From Verrucomicrobiales bacterium (GTDB lineage: Bacteria > Verrucomicrobiota > Verrucomicrobiia > Verrucomicrobiales > V1-33), in NCBI GenBank assembly GCA_028293125.1, contig JAQGPJ010000010.1, positions 1 through 64,000 on the forward strand: DNA of 64,000 nucleotides. Direction: 5' to 3'. Under the pieces are notes generated by a model. The model was not told where the DNA came from. It made no database searches and worked only from the letters and a program-made list of their open reading frames with translations. The translations under genes were made by a program, and so were the position numbers. Shown here piece by piece: positions 35,014 to 44,024 of the stretch; position 1 is the stretch's first letter; each line of letters opens with the position of its first letter.

Positions 35014-35633
35014 AATTCGGAAGGGCTGGGCTGGAGAAGGGAGCGTTCCCAGGCGGACGGATGCCCGTCAAAGGGGCACAGCCCGGGAGAGGCGGCAGGG
35101 ATGCTGGACAATAACACACCTATTGGAAAAGAGAAGCCTGCACTGAATTGCGGCAGGAAAGTTCCGCACCGGATTCAGGCATTTTCATCATCCCGACTGC
35201 CTGACGTCCAGGGCCGAACAGCGGCTGCCCCGGCAATTTAGTCAGGAATTGTTTATAGATTCCGATGGTTTAACTGTTTGGGGTTCTCCCGCCGGTCAGT
35301 CAGCAGCCCGGAGGGGCCGGCGGCATTCCATGGATCCTGCCTGCCAGGCGAGCCGGCTCCGGAATCTTAATTTGATTTTATTATGTTAGTACATAATTTG
35401 TTGATAGTCAACGAATTAAGATTTAGGATTGATTACAGAAACTCGTTCATTATGAATGAACTATCAATTAATTGCCAAAGGCGGATTAAGACAGCAGGTT
35501 GTGTCGATAATGGTGCCCCGATGTTGTAATGCCCGGGTTGGGCGGTCTTCCGGAGGGCGGCTGCGGTTCCAGTGCATGCGGCAGCGCCTCCGGCGGGCCG
35601 GGCTTCGGGGAAATCCCTTCAGGGGCAGGTTTT
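35014..35633. other. 620-bp spacer between the LexA-like and Hhe-like genes
   Basis: No convincing gene. The middle (35360-35480) is markedly AT-rich in a GC-rich chromosome and holds the promoter and dyads described separately. The part nearer the helicase gene (35014-35360) would be a long untranslated leader if that promoter is used; on the minus strand it contains only very short frames. Confidence 0.5.
35380..35461 (-). promoter_or_regulatory. sigma70-type promoter with three palindromes, facing the helicase gene
   Basis: On the minus strand TTGACT (35406-35411) and TAACAT (35383-35388) are 17 bp apart, a good -35/-10 pair. Three dyads overlap or adjoin it. ATTATGT / ACATAAT (35380-35397, 4-bp spacer) covers the -10. 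GTTGA / TCAAC (35400-35412, 3-bp spacer) covers the -35. GTTCATT / AATGAAC (35445-35461, 3-bp spacer) lies just upstream. All arms are perfect. Tight repression is the likely purpose. Confidence 0.65.
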
Positions 35634-36182
35634 TCAGCCGATGACCGGGCGGATGAGCATGCGGAAAACGCCGTGCACCGGAGCCGTGTGCTCCGGGGTG
35701 TAGGTGCTCAGCGCATATTTTCCATCAATCACACCGGCAACGACTTCCCCTGGCTGCGGAGGGGTCTGGCGCTCCATGACCACAACATCGCCCGCCAGAA
35801 TGTTGCGGTTTTTCATGCTGTCGTTCAGCATACGCACGGCGAAATGGCGGGGTGGACCGGGCGCGGGCTCGGTGGAGGTTTCCACAAAAATGACTTCGCC
35901 GGAATGGGGCTGGTCCATACCGGCCACCGCCTCCTGCAGCAGAGGAATGCTCATCAGCCGCCTGCGGGCGGGGCCGATCAGCCGCAGCGACCGGGCGGCG
36001 CGTTTGCGCGGCTCCAGCATGCCCTTGCGCCGCAGGGCGGTCACATGCTCCTGGGCGGCGCTGGGACTGCTCCAGCCAAAATGCTCCGCGATCTCCCGCA
36101 GCGTCGGAGGCATCTGATTGGTGTCCGCCCGCGAGCGGATGAAATCGAGCACTTCCTTTTGGCGGCTGGTGACGGTTTTCAT
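35634..36182 (-). CDS. LexA-like repressor with altered catalytic dyad
   Basis: The protein has 182 residues. The N-terminal winged helix matches LexA (TSRQKEVLDFIRSRADTNQM, PPTLREIAEHFGWSSPSAAQ, EHVTALRRKGML). The C-terminal S24 domain has a possible cleavage bond Ala87-Gly88 (EAVAGMD) and the nucleophile Ser122 in LNDSMKNRNILAGD. At the place of the catalytic lysine (TVKRL in E. coli LexA) the sequence is YALSTY, with Ser159 encoded by AGC. Self-cleavage by the normal Ser-Lys dyad therefore looks impossible. No TGTTC-N4-GAACA box, the published verrucomicrobial LexA site, is visible upstream. It precedes the helicase gene on the same strand and may regulate it rather than the SOS response. 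Confidence 0.85.
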   Translation of the reverse strand: MKTVTSRQKEVLDFIRSRADTNQMPPTLREIAEHFGWSSPSAAQEHVTALRRKGMLEPRKRAARSLRLIGPARRRLMSIPLLQEAVAGMDQPHSGEVIFVETSTEPAPGPPRHFAVRMLNDSMKNRNILAGDVVVMERQTPPQPGEVVAGVIDGKYALSTYTPEHTAPVHGVFRMLIRPVIG

Positions 36183-36292
36183 GTGTTGGTTGGGAGGCCT
36201 TACAGAAGCACGGAACATACCGCGCACAGATTATTTTTCATCACTACAGCCATACGGCGGACACTTACAAGGACTTTTCCATTGTTTCAAAC

Positions 36293-36318
36293 CTGTCAAT
36301 GACTTAAAACACTGTCAA
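36293..36318 (-). promoter_or_regulatory. paired TTGACAG elements upstream of the LexA-like gene
   Basis: TTGACAG occurs twice on the minus strand (36312-36318 and 36293-36299), 19 bp apart, in an AT-rich stretch about 120 bp before the LexA-like start codon. Either copy could be a -35 element, but no good -10 hexamer is placed at 16-18 bp, so the promoter assignment is weak. Confidence 0.35.
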
Positions 36319-36437
36319 ACCGGACCTATAGGTATTTTAGAACATTGCGGTTTCTGTAAGGTTAGCCCGAAAATTTTAAAGAAATTTTCATACTGTGCCC
36401 GCCCCCGTGAATTTTCCTGGATTCCCAAGCCATTGCT

Positions 36438-37076
36438 TCAGGGCCGGTGAAGCAGCTGGACAGCCCCTTGCCACACCGCATGCAGGGACAGCAGCAGGAG
36501 CCCGGCTCCGAAGAGACCGGTAAGCACGCGTTGGCTTCGGTTCCAGAGCCGCCGCACCCGGCGGTGCTGCAGCGCCAGCACAAACAGGGACCAGAAAAAA
36601 AGAGCCTGGCCGATCACGATGCCGAACAGTGCCAGCTTCCGGTCCGTTCCCGCCTGGGGGCCCAGCCACTGCAGCACCATGCCTCCCAGGAAGATCATGG
36701 CCTTCACATTGCTCAGATTAGTTAACAGTCCTTGGAGAAAAGCCTGCCGGTCCGGCAATGGCAGCACCGCGCCCTCCCCGGCGGTGCCTCCCGTCATGGA
36801 GGAGACGGATTTCAGCAGGGAGACCGCCAGACGCGTCAGCCACAGCCCCCCCATCACGAGAAGCAGCGGATAGATCACCGGATGACTCTGAATGGCCGCG
36901 CCCAGCCCTACGAGGACGATGATGAGGTGCACGCTCAGGCCGCAGGCGATCCCGGCCACGGTCCACAGACCGGCCCGCGCGGGATGCCGCAGGGAATTCC
37001 GCAGCAGCAGCAGCATGTCCGGTCCTGGCGAAAACTGCGCCAGCAGCATGATCAGACTCAGAGATGAATAAGTCAC
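36438..37076 (-). CDS. LysE/RhtB-family amino-acid exporter
   Basis: The protein has 212 residues and about six membrane segments. The N-terminal family signature is present: LLAQFSPGPDMLLLLRNSL, followed by GLWTVAGIACGLSVHLIIVL. Near the middle FLQGLLTNLSNVKAMIFLGG matches the conserved GFLTNLLNPKA-type motif, with Ser-Val in place of Asn-Pro. Family members export basic or neutral amino acids and homoserine lactones. The substrate cannot be deduced. A 210-bp spacer separates it from the LexA-like gene downstream. Confidence 0.88.
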   Translation of the reverse strand: MTYSSLSLIMLLAQFSPGPDMLLLLRNSLRHPARAGLWTVAGIACGLSVHLIIVLVGLGAAIQSHPVIYPLLLVMGGLWLTRLAVSLLKSVSSMTGGTAGEGAVLPLPDRQAFLQGLLTNLSNVKAMIFLGGMVLQWLGPQAGTDRKLALFGIVIGQALFFWSLFVLALQHRRVRRLWNRSQRVLTGLFGAGLLLLSLHAVWQGAVQLLHRP

Positions 37077-37228
37077 CCGGCGGTTTTCACCTGCCCGGCG
37101 TGCCTGCGCAAGGGGGATGCGGCTCCGCCACCGGTCATGACCCCCGGAATGCGGAACGCCGCTTCCCGGATCAGGAAACGGCGTTGGCGGCGGACGGTGG
37201 GAATTCCAACAGGGACAAGGGGGCCGAG

Positions 37229-38110
37229 TCAGGCTTGGGAGGGCACAGGGAAGCCGGGGAACAGGCGGTTGGGCTGCGCGGGCTCCTCGTCGTCGAGGAA
37301 GTCCATGTCATCATCGTCGGGCTCAAGATCCATTTGGGGAACGGCCATACGGGTGGTGAGTTTTTGGAATTGGCTGTATTCGATGAGTTCAAAGCGGCCC
37401 TCGGGTGTCTCGCCGATAGCGGTGAGGCTCTCCACCCAGTCGCCGGAGTTGAGGTAATGAATGCCGTCGATCATCTTGTCGGCGGGAGTGTGGATGTGGC
37501 CGCAGATGATGCCGCTGCAGCCGCGGTCCTCCGCGAATTTCTTCAGCGCCTCCTCATAGCGGCCCACGGCGTTCACGGCCCCCTTCACCCGGGCTTTGAT
37601 GGCCCGGCTGATGGAGTAGTACTCCAGTCCCCGCAGCCGCCGCGTCCAGTTGTAGAAGCGGTTGATCATGAGGAGCATGGAATAGCTGAAGCTGCCCAGC
37701 AGGGCCAGCCACCGGAAATGAGTCGTCACCGCGTCGAAGGCGTCGCCATGCACGCAGACATACCGTCCGGAGGGGGATTCGTGGATATATTCATTGGCCA
37801 GCAGGATGCGGTCGAAGCGCAGCGGCAGGACTTTCCAGAGGAAGTCGTCGTGATTGCCCCGCAGATAGACCACCTCCGTGCCGTGCTTCTCCGCCTTTTT
37901 CAGGACGAGGCGGAAGAAGCGGGTGTGCTCGGCTGTCCAGCGGCCCCATTTGCGGAGGTGCCAGCCGTCCACGATGTCACCGTTGAGGATAAGCTTGTCG
38001 CAGTCGATGTGGCGCAGGAAGTGGTTCACCTGCGAGATTTTGCAGTCCGTGAACCCGAGATGCACGTCGGAGATGATGACCGTGCGGTAGCGGATTTTTT
38101 TCTTTTTCAT
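37229..38110 (-). CDS. LpxH-like UDP-2,3-diacylglucosamine diphosphatase / metallophosphoesterase
   Basis: Start ATG at 38110 (MKKKKIRYRTVIISDVHLGF); the longer open frame upstream overlaps the glycosyltransferase gene and has no family match. Metallophosphoesterase motifs: SDVHLG, NGDIVDGW, RGNHDDF, VHGDAFD and CGHIHTP. The protein has 293 residues, longer than E. coli LpxH (240), with an acidic tail (PDDDDMDFLDDEE). Proteins of this subfamily are often encoded beside a group 1 glycosyltransferase, as here, and may act on an undecaprenyl- or lipid-linked sugar rather than lipid A. Confidence 0.85.
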   Translation of the reverse strand: MKKKKIRYRTVIISDVHLGFTDCKISQVNHFLRHIDCDKLILNGDIVDGWHLRKWGRWTAEHTRFFRLVLKKAEKHGTEVVYLRGNHDDFLWKVLPLRFDRILLANEYIHESPSGRYVCVHGDAFDAVTTHFRWLALLGSFSYSMLLMINRFYNWTRRLRGLEYYSISRAIKARVKGAVNAVGRYEEALKKFAEDRGCSGIICGHIHTPADKMIDGIHYLNSGDWVESLTAIGETPEGRFELIEYSQFQKLTTRMAVPQMDLEPDDDDMDFLDDEEPAQPNRLFPGFPVPSQA

Positions 38111-38210
38111 AGGTGGAGATCGGAAAGGGAAATACCCGGCCCTCCCTCCCGGATCAGGGAGGGGCGGCGTCCGGTTGTCCGGTCTGCCCTGGCCCGGTCC
38201 GTTGCGGACA

Positions 38211-39362
38211 TCAGGCGGCCAGAGGAAGGCCGGGACCTGTGGCGGCGCGGTGCAGATGGCCGGCGAAGGATTCGGTGATGCGTTCCCAGGAAAGCGGGCG
38301 GACCGTGCAGCAGGCGGCCTCCGCCGTCTGCGGCCAGCGGCGGCGCTCCCGCAGCGCGCGGAAAACCTGGCGCTGGAAGGCATCGCCCGACTCCTGGCAG
38401 GCCGCGTAGCCATTGATGCCCGGCTCCACAAACCGTCGCGAGGCCGCAAGGTGGTGGCTGACGGTGACCACTCCGCTGGCCATGGCCTCCAGCAGCACAT
38501 TGCCGAAGGTTTCCGTGAGACTGGGGAAAAGCAGCAGATCCGAGGAGGCATAGGCCGCGGCCAGATCCAGGCCGGTCAGGAAGCCGGTGAACCGCGCCCC
38601 GGGGTGGCGCGCCTCCCACTCCGCCCGCTGCGGGCCGTCGCCCACAATGACCAGTTTGGTGCCAGGCGTCTGCCTCCGGGCGGTTTCCCACGATTCAAAC
38701 ACCGGGGCCAGATTCTTCTCCGCCGCCAGTCGTCCCACATAAAGCATCACCAGATCCGCCGGTCCCGCGCCCCAGTGCCGGCGCAGCGCCCAGTCGCGCC
38801 GCACGGGATGGAACAGATCGGTGTCAACGCCGCGCTCCAGAATCTCCAGATTCCGGAATCCCCTTGCGGCCAGCTGCCGCCGTGTCTCCTCCGTGGGCAC
38901 CAGCGTGCAGCGCGTGGCGTTGTGCAGGCGGCGCAGATAGCGCACCAGCACCGGCTGCAGCAGGCCCAGCCGGTAACCGGAGAGATATTGGGGAAAATGA
39001 GTGTGGTAGCCGCTCACCACGGGAATGCCCAGGCTGTGGGCCGCGTGCATGGCGGAGATGCCCAGCATGCCCTCCGTGGCCACATAAAGGGCCTCCGGCC
39101 TCCACTGCGCCCAGCGCCGTTTCAGAAACACCGGCCGGGGCAGCCCCAGCCGGGCGAAGGGATAGCGGGGAAGAGGGAAGCCGGGCACACACACCTCGCG
39201 GAAACCGTCGGAGAATCCGGTCCCGCCTGATTCATTCAGTCCCGGATGGATAACCTCCACCTCGTGTCCCCGGGCGATAAGCCCGGCAGCCAGCCGCTCC
39301 AGCGTCATGGCAACGCCGTTGATGTCGGGCGGGAAAGTGTCACTTACAATGGCAGTCTTCAT
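38211..39362 (-). CDS. group 1 (GT4) glycosyltransferase
   Basis: The protein has 383 residues. The N-terminal half has TAIVSDTFPPDINGVAMTLE with the acceptor-side glycine loop, and GYHTHFPQYLSGYRLG. The donor half has LMLYVGRLAAEKNLAPVFES, LVIVGDGPQRAEWE and the E-x7-E-like motif PSLTETFGNVLLEAMASG. It resembles the alpha-mannosyltransferases encoded next to LpxH-like phosphoesterases. The 100-bp gap to that gene allows one transcript. The role is probably in glycolipid or envelope polysaccharide synthesis. Confidence 0.88.
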   Translation of the reverse strand: MKTAIVSDTFPPDINGVAMTLERLAAGLIARGHEVEVIHPGLNESGGTGFSDGFREVCVPGFPLPRYPFARLGLPRPVFLKRRWAQWRPEALYVATEGMLGISAMHAAHSLGIPVVSGYHTHFPQYLSGYRLGLLQPVLVRYLRRLHNATRCTLVPTEETRRQLAARGFRNLEILERGVDTDLFHPVRRDWALRRHWGAGPADLVMLYVGRLAAEKNLAPVFESWETARRQTPGTKLVIVGDGPQRAEWEARHPGARFTGFLTGLDLAAAYASSDLLLFPSLTETFGNVLLEAMASGVVTVSHHLAASRRFVEPGINGYAACQESGDAFQRQVFRALRERRRWPQTAEAACCTVRPLSWERITESFAGHLHRAATGPGLPLAA

Positions 39363-39565
39363 GCGGATCGCATTTCACACCAGTGTAGCGCCCTGCAGCT
39401 GCCCGCGGCCATCGGGGCTGTGTGCCTTTCCTGTCACCTGTCCTAACCGTCAGGCCGCCATGCGCGGCGGCTGGTGACGGCCATCCGTGGAAACCGCATG
39501 GCGGGCGGACTCCGGCAGGCCATCGCCTTTGCCGGACCGTGCTGAAAAGCCCCGCGGTGCGGTTC

Positions 39566-40495
39566 TCAGACTTTGGTCCCCGCCGCCGCCAGCGCCTCCT
39601 GCGCCAGAGCCAAAGCGCCCAGCAGTCCGGACCGCGTGCCCAGGCCGGGAGCCACCAGCCAGTTTTCCAAGCCGCCGGCGAGCACTGGATGAGCCAGATA
39701 GTGGTTCACCAGAGCCGCGCATTTGGCGCGCACCCGCGGCAGCAGGTGGTTGTTTTGCGTTACTCCTCCGCCAATGATGCAGCGTTCAGGGGAGAGGGTC
39801 ATCAGAAAATTGACACAGGCGCAGGCCAGATAGTGGGCCTCCATCTCCCACGCCCCATGGTCCGGCGGCAGCGTGGACGCCTTCACCCCCCACCGTTTTT
39901 CCATCGCCGGCCCGTTGGCCATGCCCTCCAGACAGTCGCCATGCCAGGGGCACACCCCTTCGAAAGTGTCCCCCGCCGCGCGCGGAATGCGCAGATGCCC
40001 CATTTCCGGATGCAGCAGCCCGTGCAGAGGGCGGCCCCGCACCAGGGCACCGCCGCCGATGCCGGTCCCGACCGTCAGATAAAGCAGGGTGCCGCATCCC
40101 TGGCCGGCACCCCAGCGCCATTCCCCCAGAGCGGCGGCATTCACGTCCGTATCGAATCCCATGGGCACCGGAAACACCCGGCGCAGCGCTCCCAGCACAT
40201 CGGTGTTGGCCCACAGCGGTTTGGGGGTGGTGGTGATGTATCCGTAGTCCGCCGCTGCGGGATTGACCCCGGCGGGTCCGAAGGTGCCGACGCCGATGGC
40301 CGCCAATTTGCCGTGCCGCGACTCCGCTTCCTGAAACCATGCGGTCACTTTTGCCAGGATTTCCGAGGAGGGCGTGCTCCGGGTGTCGGTCTCGATTCTC
40401 GTGGTCTCCCTCATGTCCTCCGGCCCGGTGCCGACACCGAGCACAAATTTGGTGCCGCCGGCTTCGATTGCTCCAAAAAGCGGGGATGGGAACAT
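39566..40495 (-). CDS. ROK-family sugar kinase, probably fructokinase
   Basis: The protein has 309 residues. The phosphate-binding motif is FGAIEAGGTKFVLGVG. The ROK signature region is LYLTVGTGIGGGALVRGRPL, LHGLLHPEMGHLRI. The zinc motif CPWHGDCLEGMANGPA follows (C-x-x-H-x-x-C). The EAGGTK start and CPWHGDC site are characteristic of YdhR/GmuE-type fructokinases that phosphorylate fructose (some also mannose). It is monocistronic, with spacers of 203 and 292 bp on either side. Confidence 0.88.
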   Translation of the reverse strand: MFPSPLFGAIEAGGTKFVLGVGTGPEDMRETTRIETDTRSTPSSEILAKVTAWFQEAESRHGKLAAIGVGTFGPAGVNPAAADYGYITTTPKPLWANTDVLGALRRVFPVPMGFDTDVNAAALGEWRWGAGQGCGTLLYLTVGTGIGGGALVRGRPLHGLLHPEMGHLRIPRAAGDTFEGVCPWHGDCLEGMANGPAMEKRWGVKASTLPPDHGAWEMEAHYLACACVNFLMTLSPERCIIGGGVTQNNHLLPRVRAKCAALVNHYLAHPVLAGGLENWLVAPGLGTRSGLLGALALAQEALAAAGTKV

Positions 40496-40697
40496 AAGGG
40501 AAAAAGGATGAGGCGGGATGGATGGGGGAGGGCAAACCGGCTGATGGAAACCAGCCCGGGAAGAGTGCAGATGGGCACAAAAAGCCGTCAGGATTCAAGA
40601 AAAAATCGGATCATCGCGAAAAATCATGAGTTCGGCCCGGCAGCGGGTCCCTCCGCCGGACTCCGCCCGGCGCATGGGCGCCAGGGATTGAGGGGGC

Positions 40698-40734
40698 AAA
40701 AAGAATCCCCCGGCATGGATATGCCGGAGGATTC
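40698..40734 (-). terminator. Rho-independent terminator of metK
   Basis: On the minus strand GAATCC-T-CCGGCAT pairs with ATGCCGG-G-GGATTC around a 4-base loop and TTTTTG follows. It lies about 54 bp past the metK stop codon and is the strongest terminator in this region. Confidence 0.88.
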
Positions 40735-40787
40735 CGCAGTTTGGCTGGATGGTGCCAAAATGGTTGGCCGGATCTGCCGGCCCCGGC

Positions 40788-41960
<1,173 letters not shown>

Positions 41961-42040
41961 GAACGGGCGGTTTGGATCAGTGGAAGGAATGAGGCGTCCA
42001 GGACTTCCTTCCGGGGGGGAAGGGAACGTATGAACGCATC

Positions 42041-42060
42041 AGGATATGTTGATATATCCT
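42041..42060. promoter_or_regulatory. AGGATAT/ATATCCT dyad upstream of metK
   Basis: Perfect 7-bp arms AGGATAT and ATATCCT enclose GTTGAT. The site lies 81 bp before the metK start and 94 bp before the divergent xylanase gene start. ATAT-rich dyads of this kind are used by ArsR-family methionine-cycle regulators such as SahR in proteobacteria, so metK is the more likely target. Confidence 0.55.
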
Positions 42061-42153
42061 TGCCGGAGAGATGGGGTCAATGGGGAAATCGGGGACTTAA
42101 TGTGGAAAAATCGCCATTCCCGGCGGGGCAGGGTGTGCTCCATTAGGCCCGTT

Positions 42154-43965
42154 ATGCGAAAAACCGGGATCCTTTTCTGCTGCCTCCTGCTGGGGTGGGT
42201 GTTTGTGTGGCCCGTCAGCGGGTCCACTTTGCCTGAGGGGGGGCGCGAGATGCTGTCCAACCCGGAGGTGAAGGCGTATGTGAGCCGCATGCCGGAGGGC
42301 AGCGGTTCCGCGGAGACGGTGCCAGTCGCAGGCAAGCCGTTTGGGCGGGTGCAGCGCGTGATCATTCCCCGGCGTCCCGACCGTCTCTGGGACATCGGAG
42401 CACGGGCGCTGCTCTCGGGGGCCATGCTGGAAGGGGACACAGGGGTGGTCACTTTTGAGGCCCGCGCCCTGCCATTGCCCGGTCAGGCACCCGGCGAGGC
42501 GACGGCGGAGGCGGCCGTGATGCTGGAGGAGGTCCTGCCGCCCAGCTACCCGAAGGCGGCACAGATGGGATTCCGGTGCGGGCCGGAGTGGCGGACCTAT
42601 TATCTGCCTTTCCGCACAGACCGTCCGTTGGCGGAGGGAAAGGGCACCCTGGTGTTCCATCTCGGTCTTGAGGCCCAGGCGCTGGAGTTCGGACCGGTTC
42701 AGGTGCTCAATTACGGCCGCGCCATCGCGCTTAAGGATCTTCCCCGCACCACCGCCACCTATCCCGGGCGCGACGCTGATGCTCCTTGGCGGAAGGAGGC
42801 CTTGGAGCGCATCTCCAAACTGCGCACCGGACCGCTGACCGTGAGCGTCAGGGACGCCGTCGGGCATCCCGTGCCCGGAGCCCAGGTGAAGGTGCGCCAA
42901 GTCCGCAGTGCTTTCGGGTTCGGCTCGGCAGTCACCGCGCAAATGCTCACCGCCGGGGGGCCGGATGGCGACCGCTACCGGAAGGTGGTCAGCGACACCT
43001 TCAGCCGGGTGGTGTTCGAGAACGACATGAAAATGGAGTTCTGGGAGGAGTCACTGGCCAACGCCTCCGATGCGCCTTTCCGGTGGGACAGAACCCAGGA
43101 GGCCTGTGACTGGCTGAAAAAACAGGATATTGGCATCCGGGGACACTATCTCTGCTGGGCACCGTGGGAGCCATGGTCCGAAAGCCTGCGCGGCGGGCCG
43201 GAGAAAATCAAAAAACGCATCCTGGACCACATCCCCCGCGTGGCCCGGGAGGTTGGCGGCCGCGTGATGGAGTGGGATGCCATCAACCATCTCGCGGGCT
43301 GGGACAAAAACATCGATGAGGTCACCGGTCTGGATTTTTACAGCGAGGTCATGCGCGCCTGCCGCGCCGCCACCAAACTGCCCCTGTGGGTGAATGAGGA
43401 CCAGGTATTCCGGCCCGGACGCCAGCAGGAGGACTATTATATCCGTATTCAGAAACTCATCGCCGACGGCTGCAAACCCGACGGCATCGGCAATCAGGCT
43501 CACTTCGACAGCTCCTATCTGCCTGCGCCCCAGCACATGTTGGCGGTGAGCGACCGATTCGCCGCCCTGGTGCCGGCGCTGGAGATCACGGAATTCGACG
43601 TGGTGAGCGGCGGCGACGAGCAGCTGGAGGCGGACTTTCTGCGGGACTGCCTGATCCTGTGCTACAGCCATCAGGCCTACACCGGCTTTCTGATCTGGGG
43701 ATTCTGGGAGGGCGCACACTGGAAGCCCGAAGCCGCGCTCTGGCGGAAGGACTGGTCCGAAAAGCCGGCGGCGGCGGTGTGGCGCGGTCTGGTGAGCGGC
43801 CAGTGGACCACGACGGCGGAGGGAGTCAGCAATACGGAGGGTGCCTGGACAGTCAGTGCCCACTTCGGCATTTATGAAATCACCGCCAGCGCCAACGGTA
43901 AAACCAGAACCGTCCGCGTGCCGTTTGTCCGGGACGCCCCGGCGCTGGTGGTGGAGCTGCCCTGA
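42154..43965 (+). CDS. secreted GH10 xylanase-like protein with altered acid/base residue
   Basis: Start ATG at 42154 gives the signal peptide MRKTGILFCCLLLGWVFVWP, cut after VSGS. The mature part has an N-terminal carbohydrate-binding-like beta domain (about 60-200) and a small Ig-like strand pair (TVSVRDAVGHPVPGAQVKVR). The GH10 barrel follows (AFGFGSAVTAQML, ENDMKMEFWE, IRGHYLCWAPWEPW). The nucleophile Glu480 is in LEITEFDVV. The acid/base Glu of the usual WDVVNE is His379 here (EWDAINHLAG). GH10 enzymes cut beta-1,4-xylan. With this change activity may be weak, use another residue or be absent. It is the first of four plus-strand genes for exported or membrane proteins. Confidence 0.87.
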   Translation: MRKTGILFCCLLLGWVFVWPVSGSTLPEGGREMLSNPEVKAYVSRMPEGSGSAETVPVAGKPFGRVQRVIIPRRPDRLWDIGARALLSGAMLEGDTGVVTFEARALPLPGQAPGEATAEAAVMLEEVLPPSYPKAAQMGFRCGPEWRTYYLPFRTDRPLAEGKGTLVFHLGLEAQALEFGPVQVLNYGRAIALKDLPRTTATYPGRDADAPWRKEALERISKLRTGPLTVSVRDAVGHPVPGAQVKVRQVRSAFGFGSAVTAQMLTAGGPDGDRYRKVVSDTFSRVVFENDMKMEFWEESLANASDAPFRWDRTQEACDWLKKQDIGIRGHYLCWAPWEPWSESLRGGPEKIKKRILDHIPRVAREVGGRVMEWDAINHLAGWDKNIDEVTGLDFYSEVMRACRAATKLPLWVNEDQVFRPGRQQEDYYIRIQKLIADGCKPDGIGNQAHFDSSYLPAPQHMLAVSDRFAALVPALEITEFDVVSGGDEQLEADFLRDCLILCYSHQAYTGFLIWGFWEGAHWKPEAALWRKDWSEKPAAAVWRGLVSGQWTTTAEGVSNTEGAWTVSAHFGIYEITASANGKTRTVRVPFVRDAPALVVELP

Positions 43966-44024
43966 CGGAGCGGGATTTTTCCGGGCCTTGGCAAACCCCC
44001 GGGAATGAGGGAGGGTGGGGAGCT

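Noticed and set aside
32593-35241. 882-codon plus-strand frame opposite the helicase gene
   Set aside because: It is a shadow of the DUF4011-helicase gene; composition (many Gln, Gly, Arg) is typical of antisense translation.
36183-36437. Verrucomicrobial SOS box upstream of the LexA-like gene
   Set aside because: TGTTC occurs, but not followed by GAACA at a 4-bp spacing. The match is one half-site only.
41961-42153. SAM riboswitch upstream of metK
   Set aside because: No SAM-I, SAM-II or SAM/SAH core could be recognised; only a short dyad and a small hairpin are present.
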